Assembly (NCBI GenBank): GCA_900239685.1
Contig: OENT01000492.1
Location: forward strand, 1 to 64,000
Direction of reading: 5' to 3'
DNA length: 64,000 nucleotides
Source of the DNA: Rotaria macrura
Taxonomy: Eukaryota; Rotifera; Eurotatoria; Philodinida; Philodinidae
In this document: positions 37,901 to 51,328 of the stretch, one piece after another
Layout: every line of letters begins with the position of its first letter
Numbering within the stretch: the first letter of the stretch is position 1
Program-made: the position numbers and the translations under genes
The notes under the pieces: generated by a model
The model's input: the letters and a program-made list of their open reading frames with translations, nothing else
Database searches by the model: none
What the model was told of the DNA's origin: nothing

Positions 37901-40839
37901 TGATGTGTTCAACTTCGACTGTACGATTAAGAATGACAATATAGAATAATCAGAAGACAAGATGTGTCACACCTAGGATCTACAAAGCATATGTGCTCTA
38001 TGAGAAACACTCGATCGCTATTATCGTCTATTGTTAGCATTCTCCATCTTAGTCTAGAAAGTAATTCTCTATCAATATTCAGGGTTGTCTCAACTAATAA
38101 TGAAAACAACATTCTCAAAGAGCAAAGAAAATTCGTCGACGAATTTTAATTTTCTAACGAACAAGTTCGCATTTATTTCTTTTCATCATCGATATTAATG
38201 TCTGATTAGCTTCATTTAGTTTATACAGATGAAAAAAGTTTAAAAAAAGTATGTGATCTAGTTGAAAAAGAAAGAGATAAAAGTTTTGCGTCGTTCGTTT
38301 TTCTATTAATGGAACAGAAAAGTCCAATGATCTACTGCGTATTAAATATATAAAAAAACACAATGATGAGAACTTTGAGAACGCTTTTGAAGCACAGTAC
38401 GTACTTACTACGACATAAATGATCGATCAATAGAATACAAAACTTAAGAGTTTATTTTCTTTTTCTGTTTTGTTCGATACAAACGATCATCATGAGAACG
38501 AATGCAATCGTAAATAATGATGATTATAGTCGTTTTACCGTTATAAATTCGTTTTGAATTAATTTGTTGTCTAACGGATTTCGGCTAGAAGTAGTGATGA
38601 CACGACAATTTTTCTAATGATTAGACAACATCACACAAATAGTAAAGTAATAAAAAAAAATGGTCGATTACACACTTTCCCTCGAGATTTTTCCTGTTTT
38701 TATGCTATTTATCCTTATGATAATAAAAAGAAAAATTTTCTATGAAGAAAAATAAAAAAAATGTTGTCCACGGGTTCCCATGTAGGGGTGACCATAATTC
38801 ATTTTTTCATGTCATAGATATTGTTCAATCATAGAAAATTTTCTCTTCCATTCCAGATGAAAAGCCATGCAACGGTACTACAATTGTAAGAAGAAATTTA
38901 GAAATAATTTTCCGACTGAACTTCCAATAGTTTCAGTACTGTGTGCAATTTTCTATATCGAATAAGATAATTAAGCGATGAAGAAAAGATTGATATTTGA
39001 TAACAGATATAATCTATTCATAATAACATGCACGCTAGCTCACTACCGTTCTTAACAAATGATATTTCCTAGTGTGTGTTTTTTCCAACATATTATTAGA
39101 ATCAATGTCACTTGATGAATGATAGTACTTATTATTTTGAGTATATCTCCGTATTTTTATATAAAGTTATAGCTATGCGTTGACTCCATCAACATTGTCT
39201 ATTGAGGCAATGAAATTCAAATAAAAGAATTCATTTTCAACGTAACTGATTCGTAATTGCATGTCAGAATGTGCATGAAAATGTGAATGATTTACGTAAC
39301 ACTCGTCTAATACAATGTCATACAAACCGAGCTCTCTTGACATGAATGGGCTGCATCGGAAAGAGAACGAACGAAAGAAGTCATAAATAGACGTCTACGA
39401 TCAAACAATCATGCTCGTATTATCTTGTTCTATAGACATTGAAGTTTCTTTTATAACTACTCTGATGAAATAATTGTACTTATTATCGTACTTTTGCGTC
39501 TATTCCCATTGAGAATTGCGCATATTTCAATAAATATGAACGAATAAACCAAAAAATAAAAAATAAAAATGACAAGATCATCGGTGTGAATCTTTAATGA
39601 CTAACGTACGATACAAATTACTTGAGAATAATTATAGATATGTAAAAATAACGAAAGTATTTCTTAAGAAATTATATGACATAGTCGTTAGAACAAAAAA
39701 AATAGAAAGACATATCGAAATATGATTCCTAGCAAGAAACTGTCAAGCGGTAATATTTCTTTTTTTTTTTTATGAATCATATAATGACATAAGAAATACG
39801 CTTAGTGATGAAGAGAAATATTACGACGAGGTTGTAAGGTACATGCAATATAAAAAGAAGAAGAAAACTTAACATAAATTTTCCTTAAGAAAATAAGTAT
39901 AAAAATAACTGAGTTATATAACTTGTGTACGAATGCTTCTATATTAGGAACGATGGAAAAGATTATAGAAATAGGTTAAACGAGAGAAATACACATTCGG
40001 AATTACTTGGTTCTCTATAGTAAATCAACTATTATCGTAACTAAATTTGTCAATTGACATGCTTATACTTTATTTTCTTCACGTTTCACTGAAATGATTC
40101 AATGTGGAATGAAATGCAATAAATTTTTCATTATTTTACATGGATAAAAGAAGAATGAAGTATACACATATTTTCATGACAACAAATTTCAATTTCATCA
40201 ATGATTGATTTTTTGCTATTGGCAAAAATAAATTTATGATGAAATTATTTCCAAGTAACACTTTTACTCAAGAAGAATTCATTGAATATATATATATATA
40301 GATTTGGTCTTTGAAACAGGTTTAACTGCGTGTTCCATTTCATTTTTATAATTCTATTAATATTATATCATCGAGTATTACAAAGTTACAAGTAATTAAA
40401 ACAAATCAAATGAATGACAATGAAATTTCATAAGAATAGTTCATTGATGAAACACAATTTATTCAACTTAGTATACATACCTTGTTATATAGATGATACG
40501 TTCACAGAGAAATTCGGTTTCAGTCAATTTTTTTGTCTCAGTAAATATTCAATACAGATCAATAGGAAACTCACTTATCTATCATAATTTTCACCCATTG
40601 AGTCCAAGATGAACAAATAATACATTATTAAAATTTATTTCGAACCCTCAAAAAATTTCCATCATGTGACCAATGCCATGAAGTAGAACTATTAGCTTTT
40701 TCGAGTCATTTTAATTCAATATTTATTTTGGCACTAGAAATTATAAGTAAATAAGATCAATCGTGAGCACGCTTAAGTAAAGGAAAGTTTTTTTTTTATA
40801 AGTATTAATTTAGTCTCTCGTATTTATGTATGTATATTA
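34855..40839. other. Long gene-poor region
   Basis: Six kilobases between the start of the kinase and the stop of the low-complexity protein, both on the minus strand. It contains a (TA)n run at about 34926-34960 and poly-A/poly-T stretches. An isolated TAGGGGTG at 38783 resembles a hAT end, but no partner was found. No open frame shows splice-consistent coding potential or a recognisable domain. Confidence 0.5.
34926..34960. repeat. (TA)n microsatellite upstream of the SBK-like kinase
   Basis: About 35 bases of alternating T and A, 70 bases 5' of the kinase ATG. Confidence 0.9.
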
Positions 40840-43800
40840 TCAAACAGCACCGCCATTTTTACGCTGATGAGTACGATCTTCGATTTTATTCGAAATCGAT
40901 TTGTCTTTCATGCCTGATTTATTTGTTGGAACAGTTGTTGTTGGTGATGCTGATCGTATCACAGGTAAAGTATTTATCTGTTCAGATGATTTGGTAGTAA
41001 TATGTTTATTTTTCTGAGCATACGGCGATTCGCTTAGTTTATGTTCATTGGGAACTAAGTCAATAGCATATTGTAGAGATATACGTTGAACATTGACAGC
41101 ATCAGTATGATGGAATGGAAGAGTTGGACGAAGAATGAGTAGTTTGCCATTCTGTGGCGAAACTGTACCAGCTACCATGGATGTTTTGGATGTGTTTCGT
41201 TGAGTTTGAGGAAATTGTTTTGGTAAAATTTCTTCAATTCTAAAGTAGGAAAAAAGAAAGATATGATGTAAAGCAATTGAAACGATATGAAAAATGAAAA
41301 GGAAGAGAACAACTTGAATGCATCTGCTGATATATAAGTTGCAAGATGTTTTCTTGGTGATTTTGGTGTTGGACACAATTGTGATTTTCGTGTTTGCATA
41401 TTTTTATCTGTATCGTTTGTTGGACGTAATTCTTCATGTTGTTCACGTTCCATACGGCGAAAAACACATTCGTATGTTTGTGTTGTACGTGATATACGTT
41501 TAGGTCGACGACGTTTTTTCTGTTTATCAGTAACGATTTGTTCACCATCCGATTGCGTATGTCGATCGAACTCGATCGATGGTTGATTTTTATTTTCGTT
41601 GTCTTGTGGTTTTAATTTAGTTTCCATTCGAGACGTCGGATTATCGTCGTGTTCCGTCATGTTTTTAACAAGAACAGTGACATTAACATTAACTGGTTCT
41701 TTCGTTTCATTGTACTGTTGCATTGATCGTGGAATGACATATTTATTAGCATCACGTTCGGTGTCTGGTGTTGATGATGAAGTTCTCTCTTTTGATATCA
41801 TACGACGAGTCGTATTTTGAATCTGATTCGGTATTTGTTTAGTTGCTTTTAATGGTTTTTGAGTTGTTTCTGTCAAATGAGAAATTCAAATTTGATTGAC
41901 AATTTCAAATTAATGTCGTACAGCAACCTAATGATTTTCAAAGTAAATAATTTTCATTCTGTACTTTAGATTTCGTCTATTAAAAGATCGATTACGAAGA
42001 GACAAAATTTCATGTGCATACATTGTTTGATTTCATAGTAAGATATTAGTAATAGATATTTATCATAGAATGATTCAAAAACTACTAATTCATGACACAA
42101 TCAAACATCTTCTGGAGATCCTAAATGGATAGACAGAGTCTCACTTACTCTGTAGAGAAAAGAGAATGAGTGGTTGAAAATCTCGAAAAAACGATCTAAA
42201 AGTAATTGCTCGTCAATAGTAATGTAGTATGATGAAACAATAATGAGTATCAAGGTGAAAAGAAAAACGAGATTTCAATGCTACCAGAACATTGAATAGT
42301 CTTCTTATGCAAGTCATATTTTGTTTTTCAACAACATTTTAATCATTAAATACAGAAAACAGGACAAAGGGGGAAACAGACGAGAACTTGTCGTTAACTT
42401 CTCAATCAAGTATATTTCAGTAGAATCTTGGATGATATGAAGTTCAAAAGTTAAAATTTCATTCATGAACTTCAATATTTCTTGTCGATTTTTTTTGCAT
42501 AAAAAGTCAGTTGACTTGTTTAAAAACAAAAGGAAAGATCTAGATATACACTGATGATTTTGAAAACAATGTTGAACATCATATTCGATAGATAAACAAA
42601 TCAAATTTGAAGAAAATACTACATAATAATAGTTACCCTGTTGTTGTCGTGAAACATTGCGTGTATCATTTTTGGAATTAATCTTTGATTCTGTATTAGT
42701 TTCGACATCTTTTTTCTTCGATTTTGTACGACGTCGTGGTTGTTTTTGTCCATATTCTGTATGAGCATCGGATGTTGAATCAATTGAATCATCGTCGACA
42801 AGTGGAATACAATTAAACGATTCGGCACTAGTAGTTCGATGTACTACTGATTGATGTTGCTCTTTCTGTTTTTGTTCACCTTAAAATTGAAAACAAACCA
42901 ACAACGTGTCAATTGAAGGAAGATATAACATGACATTTTTACCAGTGCTTTGTACTTTCGTTACCGATGAAGTTTCATCATGCTCAGTAACTTGTTCATT
43001 TTTGGGTGATTGTATTCCTGATAAGGCAGTATCATCATCCGTCAATGCAAGAGGTGGAATATGAACTTGTTTAGTAAATTGTGATGTTCCATGATTTTCT
43101 TGACGATCTACTGTGTCTGATGATGATACTCGTTTAACAGTAGAACGAGGAGTTTTATCTTGATGTGTTAATGAATTAATACGTGTTGATTTTGCCGTAC
43201 TCAAATCTTCATTATCAGAATCTGTCATTGATGAATTCTGCTAAAGACAAGAAAATGCAATCAAATGTTTTGAATTTCTATTAATATACTTTTTCATATG
43301 ATTTGAGAAACGTTTTTGCATCTGTTACACTTTGAATAGCTACAGTTGAATCAACTGTTATTGATTGTTGTCCAGAATGGCGTCGGGATGATGATTGTCG
43401 TTTATTGTCAGATAATATTCGTTCTTGTTTTTGTGTAGCTGATGTTCGAGTTGGAACATCACTATCTGTTGTCGAACGTGGGCTGTCATTTTTGTGAACA
43501 ACAGGCATGATTTGTTCTCGTTTAGTAGTGCTTGAAACACGAGAGCTAGACGAAGAATATTGTGTTAATAAAACAGTGAAAACTCATTCTTTTTTGTATT
43601 TGAATCTAGATAAATAAATGACTATCGTGCTCTGTATGTGATTGTTGTTAACTTAATCGAAGGCTAAAGTGTTAGTAGAATTAAAACTTAAGTGAAATCG
43701 ATCTGATTGATTTTGTTGACTATTGATGAGTTAATAGGTTGCTTTCTAAACTTGCTACATGAAGTTATGAATCTATTTATCATCAGTTCAACACATATAC

Positions 43801-46553
43801 AGTCATATGTATGTCGAAATTTCTTTGAGATACATTCATATATTAAAATTAATGATGATGTATGAATAGGATTCATTCGGTTGTTGTAAAATACGAGTAA
43901 ATGTTTTAAAATGAACTATTTCTCTTAGCAATCAGTATCTTTATTTTAATCAAGAAGTTAGCTCATTCATAACACAGCGATTTCCTTCAAGAAGATTTTG
44001 TTTTTAATGTTTAAAGAAATTTGAAATCAATTTTATGTAATGAATTTACTTAAAATTAAATGTGCTATTCTCTGCGTTCATATGATACAAACCTAACTGC
44101 TTGTTGTGGTTGTTCGCTTGAACTTGTTTTTTGACTTGACACTGTACTAGAAATAGGAAAACAATACATTTAATAAGAAGTCTAATATTTTCTTTTTCAA
44201 ACCTCGATGATTTTTGTCGTTGTTGATCTGATGAATTCTGTTGATTAATGGATTGTTGTTCCATAGCAACACTTCCTCGTTTACTTGATATAGGCTGTGC
44301 AGATGCATTACTTCCTTTACGACTTGAAGTTAAAGTCGATTTTTGATCTTCAATATTTTGTTGTTGTTGTTGTTGACTTGCAGTGCTTCCTTTTCGACTT
44401 GTAGATGGATTCGATTTTTTTTCATTGACAGTTGTTTGTTGTTGTTGTTGCTGCTGTTGACTTGTAGTGCTTCCTGAACGACTTGAAGTTAAAGTCGACT
44501 TCGGATCATCTACATTTGTTTGCCGTTGTTGACTTGTAGTACTACCTTTACGACTTGAAAGTGGACTTGGTCGTTGTTGTTGACTTGTATTACTACTTCG
44601 TCGACTTGCTGCTGAAACAGTATCACCATCAATAATTTTTTCATGATTAGCGACAGTAGATGCTGGAATTTTATGATTTATGTCACTTGATGGTCGTGAA
44701 CGAACTTGATCTGTTGATAATCTTTGTTTAATACTTGATGGTGATGGTGGTGGACTATTGAATTGTTCATTATTAATATCTTTTACTGGTATATGAAGTT
44801 GTTCACCAAGTGAGATTAATTTTGATTGTTCATTCGTTATTTCCATTTCATCACTCAATCGAGTTTTTGATGATTGCGAAGCATTATCATTAAGTTTAGA
44901 TTTAATCGCACTTGTTGGTCGAGATGATTGCTGTTGATCTGTATTATTCACACTTTCGCGTCTTGACGATGGTCTTGATGAAATCGTACTTGCTATTGAT
45001 TCAGCACGTTGTTTCCGTTCTTCTGCGTTATCATTCGATGGAACTGTTTGATCCATAGTTAGCATATTTGCATCGTTTTTTGCTGATTGTGGACTTGCTG
45101 TACGTGATGATGATTGAGCTTGTTCAGGGGCCATTGGTGATTTTGATCTTTGTGGTTCAACGTCTGTTGACGTTTTACGTGAAGTAGCAGATGATTGTGT
45201 ACTTGTTCGACTTAATTGTGATTTAGTGCCTGATGAAGGACGAACTAGGGTACCTGATGAAGGACGAACTAGGGTACCTGATGAAGGACGAACTAGGGTA
45301 CCTGATGAAGGACGAACTAGGGTACCTGATGAAGGACGAACTAGGGATGCTACTGTATGATTATCATCGCCGACATCATTGCCAGCTTCATTAGGTGATT
45401 GAGATCGTTTTTCATCGGCAACAACCGGTTGCTTAAATCAAATTTTCATGAAAAACATAATCGAATTACATGTAAATGAATACATACTGATCGTTTACTA
45501 GTTGCAGATTGCACTCTCGATGTCGATATTCTGGATGGTGCCGTTGAAAAATGTGCTGTTTCGTCAAGAATATTGTGTTTTGTATCACTCAGAGCTCGTT
45601 CTCTATCATCAACAATTTCTTTATTTGAAGAAATAGAATCATCCTCCGCTGTACGATTTGTATTATTTTCTTGCACGTGTAATAATGAATCTTGTCGAAA
45701 TTCATTATTAGAATCTTCAATAGCCGTACTATTATTGTTTGTGCTCGTCTGAGAACTAATAAACTCATCACCCTCAGTAGACCTTTCATCTTGCTGAACA
45801 GGTAAAGGCGACGATATTGTATTGTGATCTTGATGATCAATAAGAACGGACTCACTCATCNCTCGTTCTCTATCATCAACAATTTCTTTATTTGAAGAAA
45901 TAGAATCATCCTCCGCTGTACGATTTGTATTATTTTCTTGCACGTGTAATAATGAATCTTGTCGAAATTCATTATTAGAATCTTCAATAGCCGTACTATT
46001 ATTGTTTGTGCTCGTCTGAGAACTAATAAACTCATCACCCTCAGTAGACCTTTCATCTTGCTGAACAGGTAAAGGCGACGATATTGTATTGTGATCTTGA
46101 TGATCAATAAGAACGGACTCACTCATCGATCGTCTCGGACCGTGATTAGTATGAATTACTGATGGATCAATTACATTGGGTGTCGAATTATTATCTTGAT
46201 CATCAGCCATATTACCAGATGTATTCGATCGTACAGAAGGAAAATTATTGTCATCTGGTATTATGGATTTTGATTGTAAATCATTGGTCATTTCATCAAC
46301 TTTCTTGTCCGTATCTTCACCAGAAGAATCACCATTAACTATCGTCTTATTACTATCGTCATTCATATTAGTTGAAGATTCTGTTTCTTGCAAGTCGCCT
46401 TAAACGAAAAGGTTTTTAATGAAACGAAACAAACAAAAAAGGAAATATTATCCTACTAGAAGAATCAGGAAGTAGTGGATTCTTTGCTAGAAGACCTAGC
46501 GTTCCCAATGTTGTTGATGTCGGTGTTGTTTGTTTATTCTCGTTATCACTCAT
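40840..46553 (-). CDS. Very long Ser/Thr/Gln-rich, probably disordered protein, family unknown
   Basis: Nine exons join in frame: 46553-46457, 46398-45488, 45431-44203, 44146-44093, 43545-43290, 43240-42943, 42879-42637, 41869-41314 and 41239-40840; 1,347 residues as assembled, 1,258 if the duplication around the N at 45861 is an artefact. It starts MSDNENKQTT. The middle is low complexity: a five-fold LVRPSSGT repeat, then repeated SRKGSTTSQQ-like units with polyglutamine runs. Sequence becomes less repetitive near the C-terminus, with a basic patch QKKRRRPKRISRTTQTYECV and FRRMEREQ, then GKLLILRPTLPFHH and RISLQYAIDLVPNEH. I do not recognise a family. The exon 8 donor (GTTGTT) is weak, so the join to exon 9 is the least certain. 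Basic residues suggest nuclear or cytoskeletal binding, but this is speculation. Confidence 0.7.
45225..45344 (-). repeat. Coding minisatellite, five 24-bp units
   Basis: Five head-to-tail 24-bp units inside exon 3 of the low-complexity gene, each encoding LVRPSSGT on the minus strand. Four look identical; the last translated unit (45225-45248) differs only by synonymous changes in its final two codons (GGC ACT instead of GGT ACC). Confidence 0.92.
45595..46127. repeat. Exact 266-bp direct duplication separated by one N
   Basis: 45595-45860 and 45862-46127 read as identical sequence with a single N at 45861 between them. Including the N the period is 267 bases, so the reading frame of exon 2 is preserved. 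An exact copy abutting an N is the usual mark of two contigs whose overlap was not merged. Confidence 0.9.
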
Positions 46554-47747
46554 ATTTGTCAATGCATTTATTTAAAAAAAATGAACTTAACTGTTTGTAG
46601 ACCAAAATCTAGAATGAATAGAGACGAACGTAATCAATTGTTGATATCCTTGAATGAAATTGAATTTATAAGAGACTAATTCATTATTCTGTAATGACTC
46701 GTTGACAATCAATCTGATTTTTATCGCTGCTTCATTCACATATGCAAAAATAACCCTACAAAAAAAGAAAGAACTGACAACGACAATAACAACAAAGCAC
46801 ACTACCGATCAATGTGTTTCTATGATGAAGCAAATGGAATACAGGTATTTGTTTTTTTTCATTCAAATAGAAAAAAAAATCAAATAAGATGAAAAGTAAG
46901 TAAGTAAGCAAAAAAAGAAGAGAAGAAAGATTTCGTTCATGTATAGCGAAACAAATTTATTTCATCGTATTGTCAAAGAAGAGCAGATGTAAAGTTTCAA
47001 TTAAACAAATAAAAATACGTTGAAATAAGTATTTTATAAGTCATAGACCTGTTTCTATTGACGCAAAGATCGATAATAAAATAACAAAAAGAAACAAGTC
47101 TTTTTTTAGATACAAATAATATTTCCACGTTAATATTACCGAACTATTTACTTGTGAATTTATATTTCTTTTTTATTGGCATTTTTTATTACGTAGCTGG
47201 AATTAAATAATCGATGTAGGTCGTCAAGGAACGATGCTGCTAAGGTATATTTTAATTGTTCTTCAAAAATAAGTAGGTGTTAAAGCATAAACACTCAGCA
47301 TCCGCTATGATTTATTTCTTACGCTCCTTCTGGTGCATTAGACGCGATCATCAGAGGTAATGCAAAGAAAGAATGAGTCGACCAACATACGGCACTATGG
47401 CTTTTCCTTTTTTCTTTTTTACATTCAAACTTGCTGCAATTACTTTTCAATCGCTATCAAAGCAACCTGAATAAAAAATAGCCTAGCAGACTTTTTTTTT
47501 CTTCGCAACAATAACATCAATTGATATAGATTTCAAGTTAATTTTTCATGCCATGACAACAAACAACATGGAAAATATTCTGTTGTTTTACTTGCTCTTG
47601 AAATATTATGCACAAAGTAGTGCTTATGAAAATATTGTCTTATTCTTCTTATTCAGTTAATTGATGTTTCTTTTTTTTATTTCTTTTCAACAAAAAACAA
47701 AAGAACAAAAAAAAGAAAATTAAATATCAAAATCGAAGAAAAATTCA
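46554..47747. other. Intergenic region
   Basis: About 1.2 kb between the PRMT3 stop and the start of the low-complexity gene. It is AT-rich and lacks supported exons; it holds the PRMT3 polyadenylation signal. Confidence 0.5.
47676..47681 (-). promoter_or_regulatory. Polyadenylation signal AATAAA of PRMT3
   Basis: TTTATT on the plus strand gives AATAAA on the minus strand, about 67 nt after the PRMT3 stop codon (47748-47750). Confidence 0.55.
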
Positions 47748-50700
47748 TCATTCTAGATAGAATTTAAATTTTGCATCGAATACATGTATATGAATAACAA
47801 GACCACGTTTTTCATTTGGATGTCTTTGACATGAAATTTTTCCATGGATTTCTTCATCTAAGTAGATAAAACGATAACAAATATTTTGAAAGAAAATCAT
47901 TTGTTTTCATTCAAACCTTTGTCAACTTGATATAATCGAGGTAAGAAGAACACTGTCTGCTTCCAATGAGTACTTGGTGATCGAGGTGATGTCGAAAAAT
48001 GTACCTGGACAAATTTTACATAAATATTTTCGTGTTATAACAATAGGGGAAAAAGATTTTTAGCTGAAGTTTAGTTTCATCTTACTTTTTCAACAAGATT
48101 CTTGGCAAAATTAACGTCAAAATGACAGACAAAACCTGAGATAGAACCAGTTTTAAGTACTTGAATAGTAAATGGATGCGTAAAAGTAATATCATCCTTG
48201 GAACATGTATAAATATCTAAAGTCTAAAATGAATGACGTTATTAAAAAGTCAAACCGAGAATGAATATGTTCAAATTTACTTTAATGCAACAATCACTCG
48301 TCACAATGTCATTCGCTGGTACAATAATAACGTGACCATCGACAAGAATATTCTTTGCAACTGTATTCATTTCAAAACCATAAACATCTGACCAATAACC
48401 AATATGTTCATGATAAAGAGTATCCGAATGAAAACCCGATAGATGTATGGAAAAATCATCGGGTAATACTAAACGAAAAAGAAATATTCATGCATATATT
48501 CTTTGAGATCGAGAGGTTTCAGAAGTCTTTCTTGTTTCTGGACAATGAAATTTTTTTTTTGGCGAAGTTTAGAAATGTTCCGTCTTCTGATCAACATTTG
48601 GGAAAATAACTTCATAATTATTTCAATCATATATCAAATTCTTATTACACTGAATGAAACTTCGTTAGTTAGCCACATAGTCTGAAAGTTGTACAAAGCT
48701 AAACGCTCGGCTGATTGATACAGAAATCGAGATTTATCGATAAGGACGTCAACTTCATCGGAAATCTCATGAAATCATACGGGTTTCCTATTTAACTTTA
48801 GTCGATAATTTCTATTCGAACACGTTCAAAGATGTATGATGTCGTAATTGCTCATGATGATGTAATATTCTATTGACACTTGTCAAAAAAATTTATCCTA
48901 TAATTCTTTCAATGAGAACATATATAAACAGAAACAACTCAATGATAGCTACTACTTACTAGTAGTATTATTTTCTCACAGCTTGAATTCATGCAAGTGA
49001 AAGACACTTGGTTCTCTATATTTGTAGTTATGATTGATATACACTGTAATAAAACACTGCTTGAGAACCATCGAAAAGTTCAGAAGTATATTTCAACATC
49101 TTTATTGAAATAACAAAAGTTACATGACAATCAAACGAAGCTCGTTCACAACACATATACTGTTTGACAATAGAATGAAACCAATGTTCAGAGAAAAACA
49201 ATCATCCTCACAGTTACTTCCACTGGATAAAGTTTACTATATGTCTTCATTGTGATTTCTCATAGAATTTTTCTTTTCTCTTGTATTCATATAGTATGTT
49301 TCTATGAAGGATAAATTATATGGACACACTAGTTGTCATTCAGTCGATTGACAATATCCCATAACACTTGTACAACTTTGAAGTATTTATGCATGAAAAA
49401 GATTACAGTGTTGATAAAAGAATACTATTGAATGAAATAATTCTTTATTTTTATTGCATCCGTCGACGAAACCCATATAATTCTCGTACATACTACAGCT
49501 TCATGGTTATTCTACGTTGCCACTGTGATAAATGTTCGTTGAAAAAATATTTACATGTAAACTTATCAGTTCATATTCGGATTTGTTTATTTAATATTTA
49601 TCTAACGAATGAATAACTTACCTAAACCATTTTCTATGTTCAAGAATGTATTACGTGCAAATATGATTGATTCCAACATACATTCAAATAGAAGAAAATA
49701 GCCTAAAAATTTATAATATACATGACTGGAATGCTTCTCAATACAATCCTACCCATCCATTCAGATATAATAATATCAACCTTTGAAAAGACAATAGATT
49801 AGAAAATCAAATTCTTCTACTATGGGAACCAATCAAGTTCTTACTTTGTCAACAGGTAAGGTCACATCTTCAATTCTTCCATGTATGAAAATAATTTTCG
49901 ATTCATCAATATTGTTTTCTCTATAAAAACAAATGATTCTATTTTGCTCTATTGTAAGAAAAGAAAACAATATTTACTTGGCGATTGCCATAGCATCATA
50001 AATCATATCTGACATATCGACAGCAATAACCATCTTGGCATGTCCATATTTAATACATGCCATCGAAAGTATACCTGTTCCACATCCGACATCTAATACG
50101 ATTTTATTACGAAATACGTCAACGTTTTCTTTGATGGATTTTAAATAACTTTCAGTGCGAATCGTATCCTTTAATAGTTATCAAATTTTAAAATAAGAAT
50201 TCATAAATATTCCTACTTACCATACCTGAAGCATATCTTTATGAATATCATAATGATTATATGTAGCAAAATAACCATCATCTTGAATATCATTCTTAGT
50301 TTTAGTATTTGACATTGTCGTTACACCAGCAGATTGATCATCCAACAATCGACTTGTCATTGATCTACACAGAAACAAAAGAATATTTTTCAAATATATA
50401 CGAACGTGTTCTTATTCGTATTACTTTAACGTTTCAACAATATCTTCTAATTGTCGAATTCTTTCATTAGCTTTTGTTAACTGATCATTTTCATTGACAG
50501 GTCTTGATATTGTTAATGTACCAAGTTGATTTAAATCTTCTTCAATATCTTAAATACATAAGCATACTAATTAACATAATGTTTTACGAAGTGAAAATGT
50601 GAACTAAAATGTTACGAATTACACATGTATTCTATTTTCGAATAAATATATATACTTTAAGAAATTCAATAAGAAAATATTTAGCTTCCGAATTACATCT

Positions 50701-51328
50701 GTCAATACTAGTGACTAGATAATTTTGCACATATCTCCATGTGTAACATTACTCTTGGTAACTATCATATGAAAGAAAGACTTGTGTCATTTTCTAACCT
50801 ATACATCTCGATGTGGCTTCAAAATTGTGTTTTACAAGTGTCGAAATAAAAAATTTACGATTTCTATCTGTTGTGTTTCGTGTTATTATTACCGAATTGT
50901 AATGCTGGATCATTATCAATGACTGTCATGAAATATTTATCATCTGACCAAGGTGCTGATGTTGAATATTGCAATTGTTTTAAATCATCGATGGATGGTT
51001 TCTGAATAATAAAATCAAAGATTGATTATGAAATCTTTTTGATTTTTTGAAAATCAAAACTGACTTCGAGACGAATGTAATTGATTAAACGAATATAATC
51101 ATATTGAGAGATGATGTTATGTGTTTTGAGAAATTCAACAAGATCAAATTTTGATTGATAGGAACGGAACATTTCTATCACATTTGGAAATATATCTGTT
51201 GAAAATAATCCTTGTACTTCTTCAAGTATATTTATTTCTTCTTCTTGCTCATCAGTAGAATTTTCTTCATCAATATCCTCATCATCGGACTCATTTTCTC
51301 TATATTCATTTTTATTTATTGATGACAT
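47748..51328 (-). CDS. PRMT3: Protein arginine N-methyltransferase 3, zinc finger degenerate
   Basis: Twelve exons: 51328-51065, 51001-50893, 50548-50425, 50364-50226, 50168-49978, 49920-49845, 49780-49753, 49702-49622, 48468-48281, 48223-48086, 48004-47917 and 47857-47748; 511 residues (human about 531). An acidic N-terminus is followed by the position of the PRMT3 C2H2 finger, where the cysteines and histidines are absent (EVQGLFSTDIF...FRSYQSKFDL). The flanking YIRLINYIRLE and PALQF match PRMT3 well. The catalytic core is intact: VLDVGCGTGILSM, AVDMSD, the double-E loop SEWMGYFLLFECMLE, YWSDVYGFEM, and the THW loop STHWKQTVFF. PRMT3 makes asymmetric dimethylarginine, classically on ribosomal protein S2 in the cytosol, with the finger helping substrate recognition. 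Exon 7 is a 28-nt microexon. Intron 8 is 1.15 kb. The ATG sits directly behind TTTTAG, 139 nt after the stop of the upstream gene. Confidence 0.93.

Noticed and set aside
38775-38800. TAGGGGTG like a hAT terminal repeat
   Set aside because: No inverted partner (CACCCCTA) followed by a copy of the flanking 8 bp was found downstream.
41240-41820. Several frames on both strands over the low-complexity gene
   Set aside because: Shadows of exon 8; they lack splice-consistent continuation.
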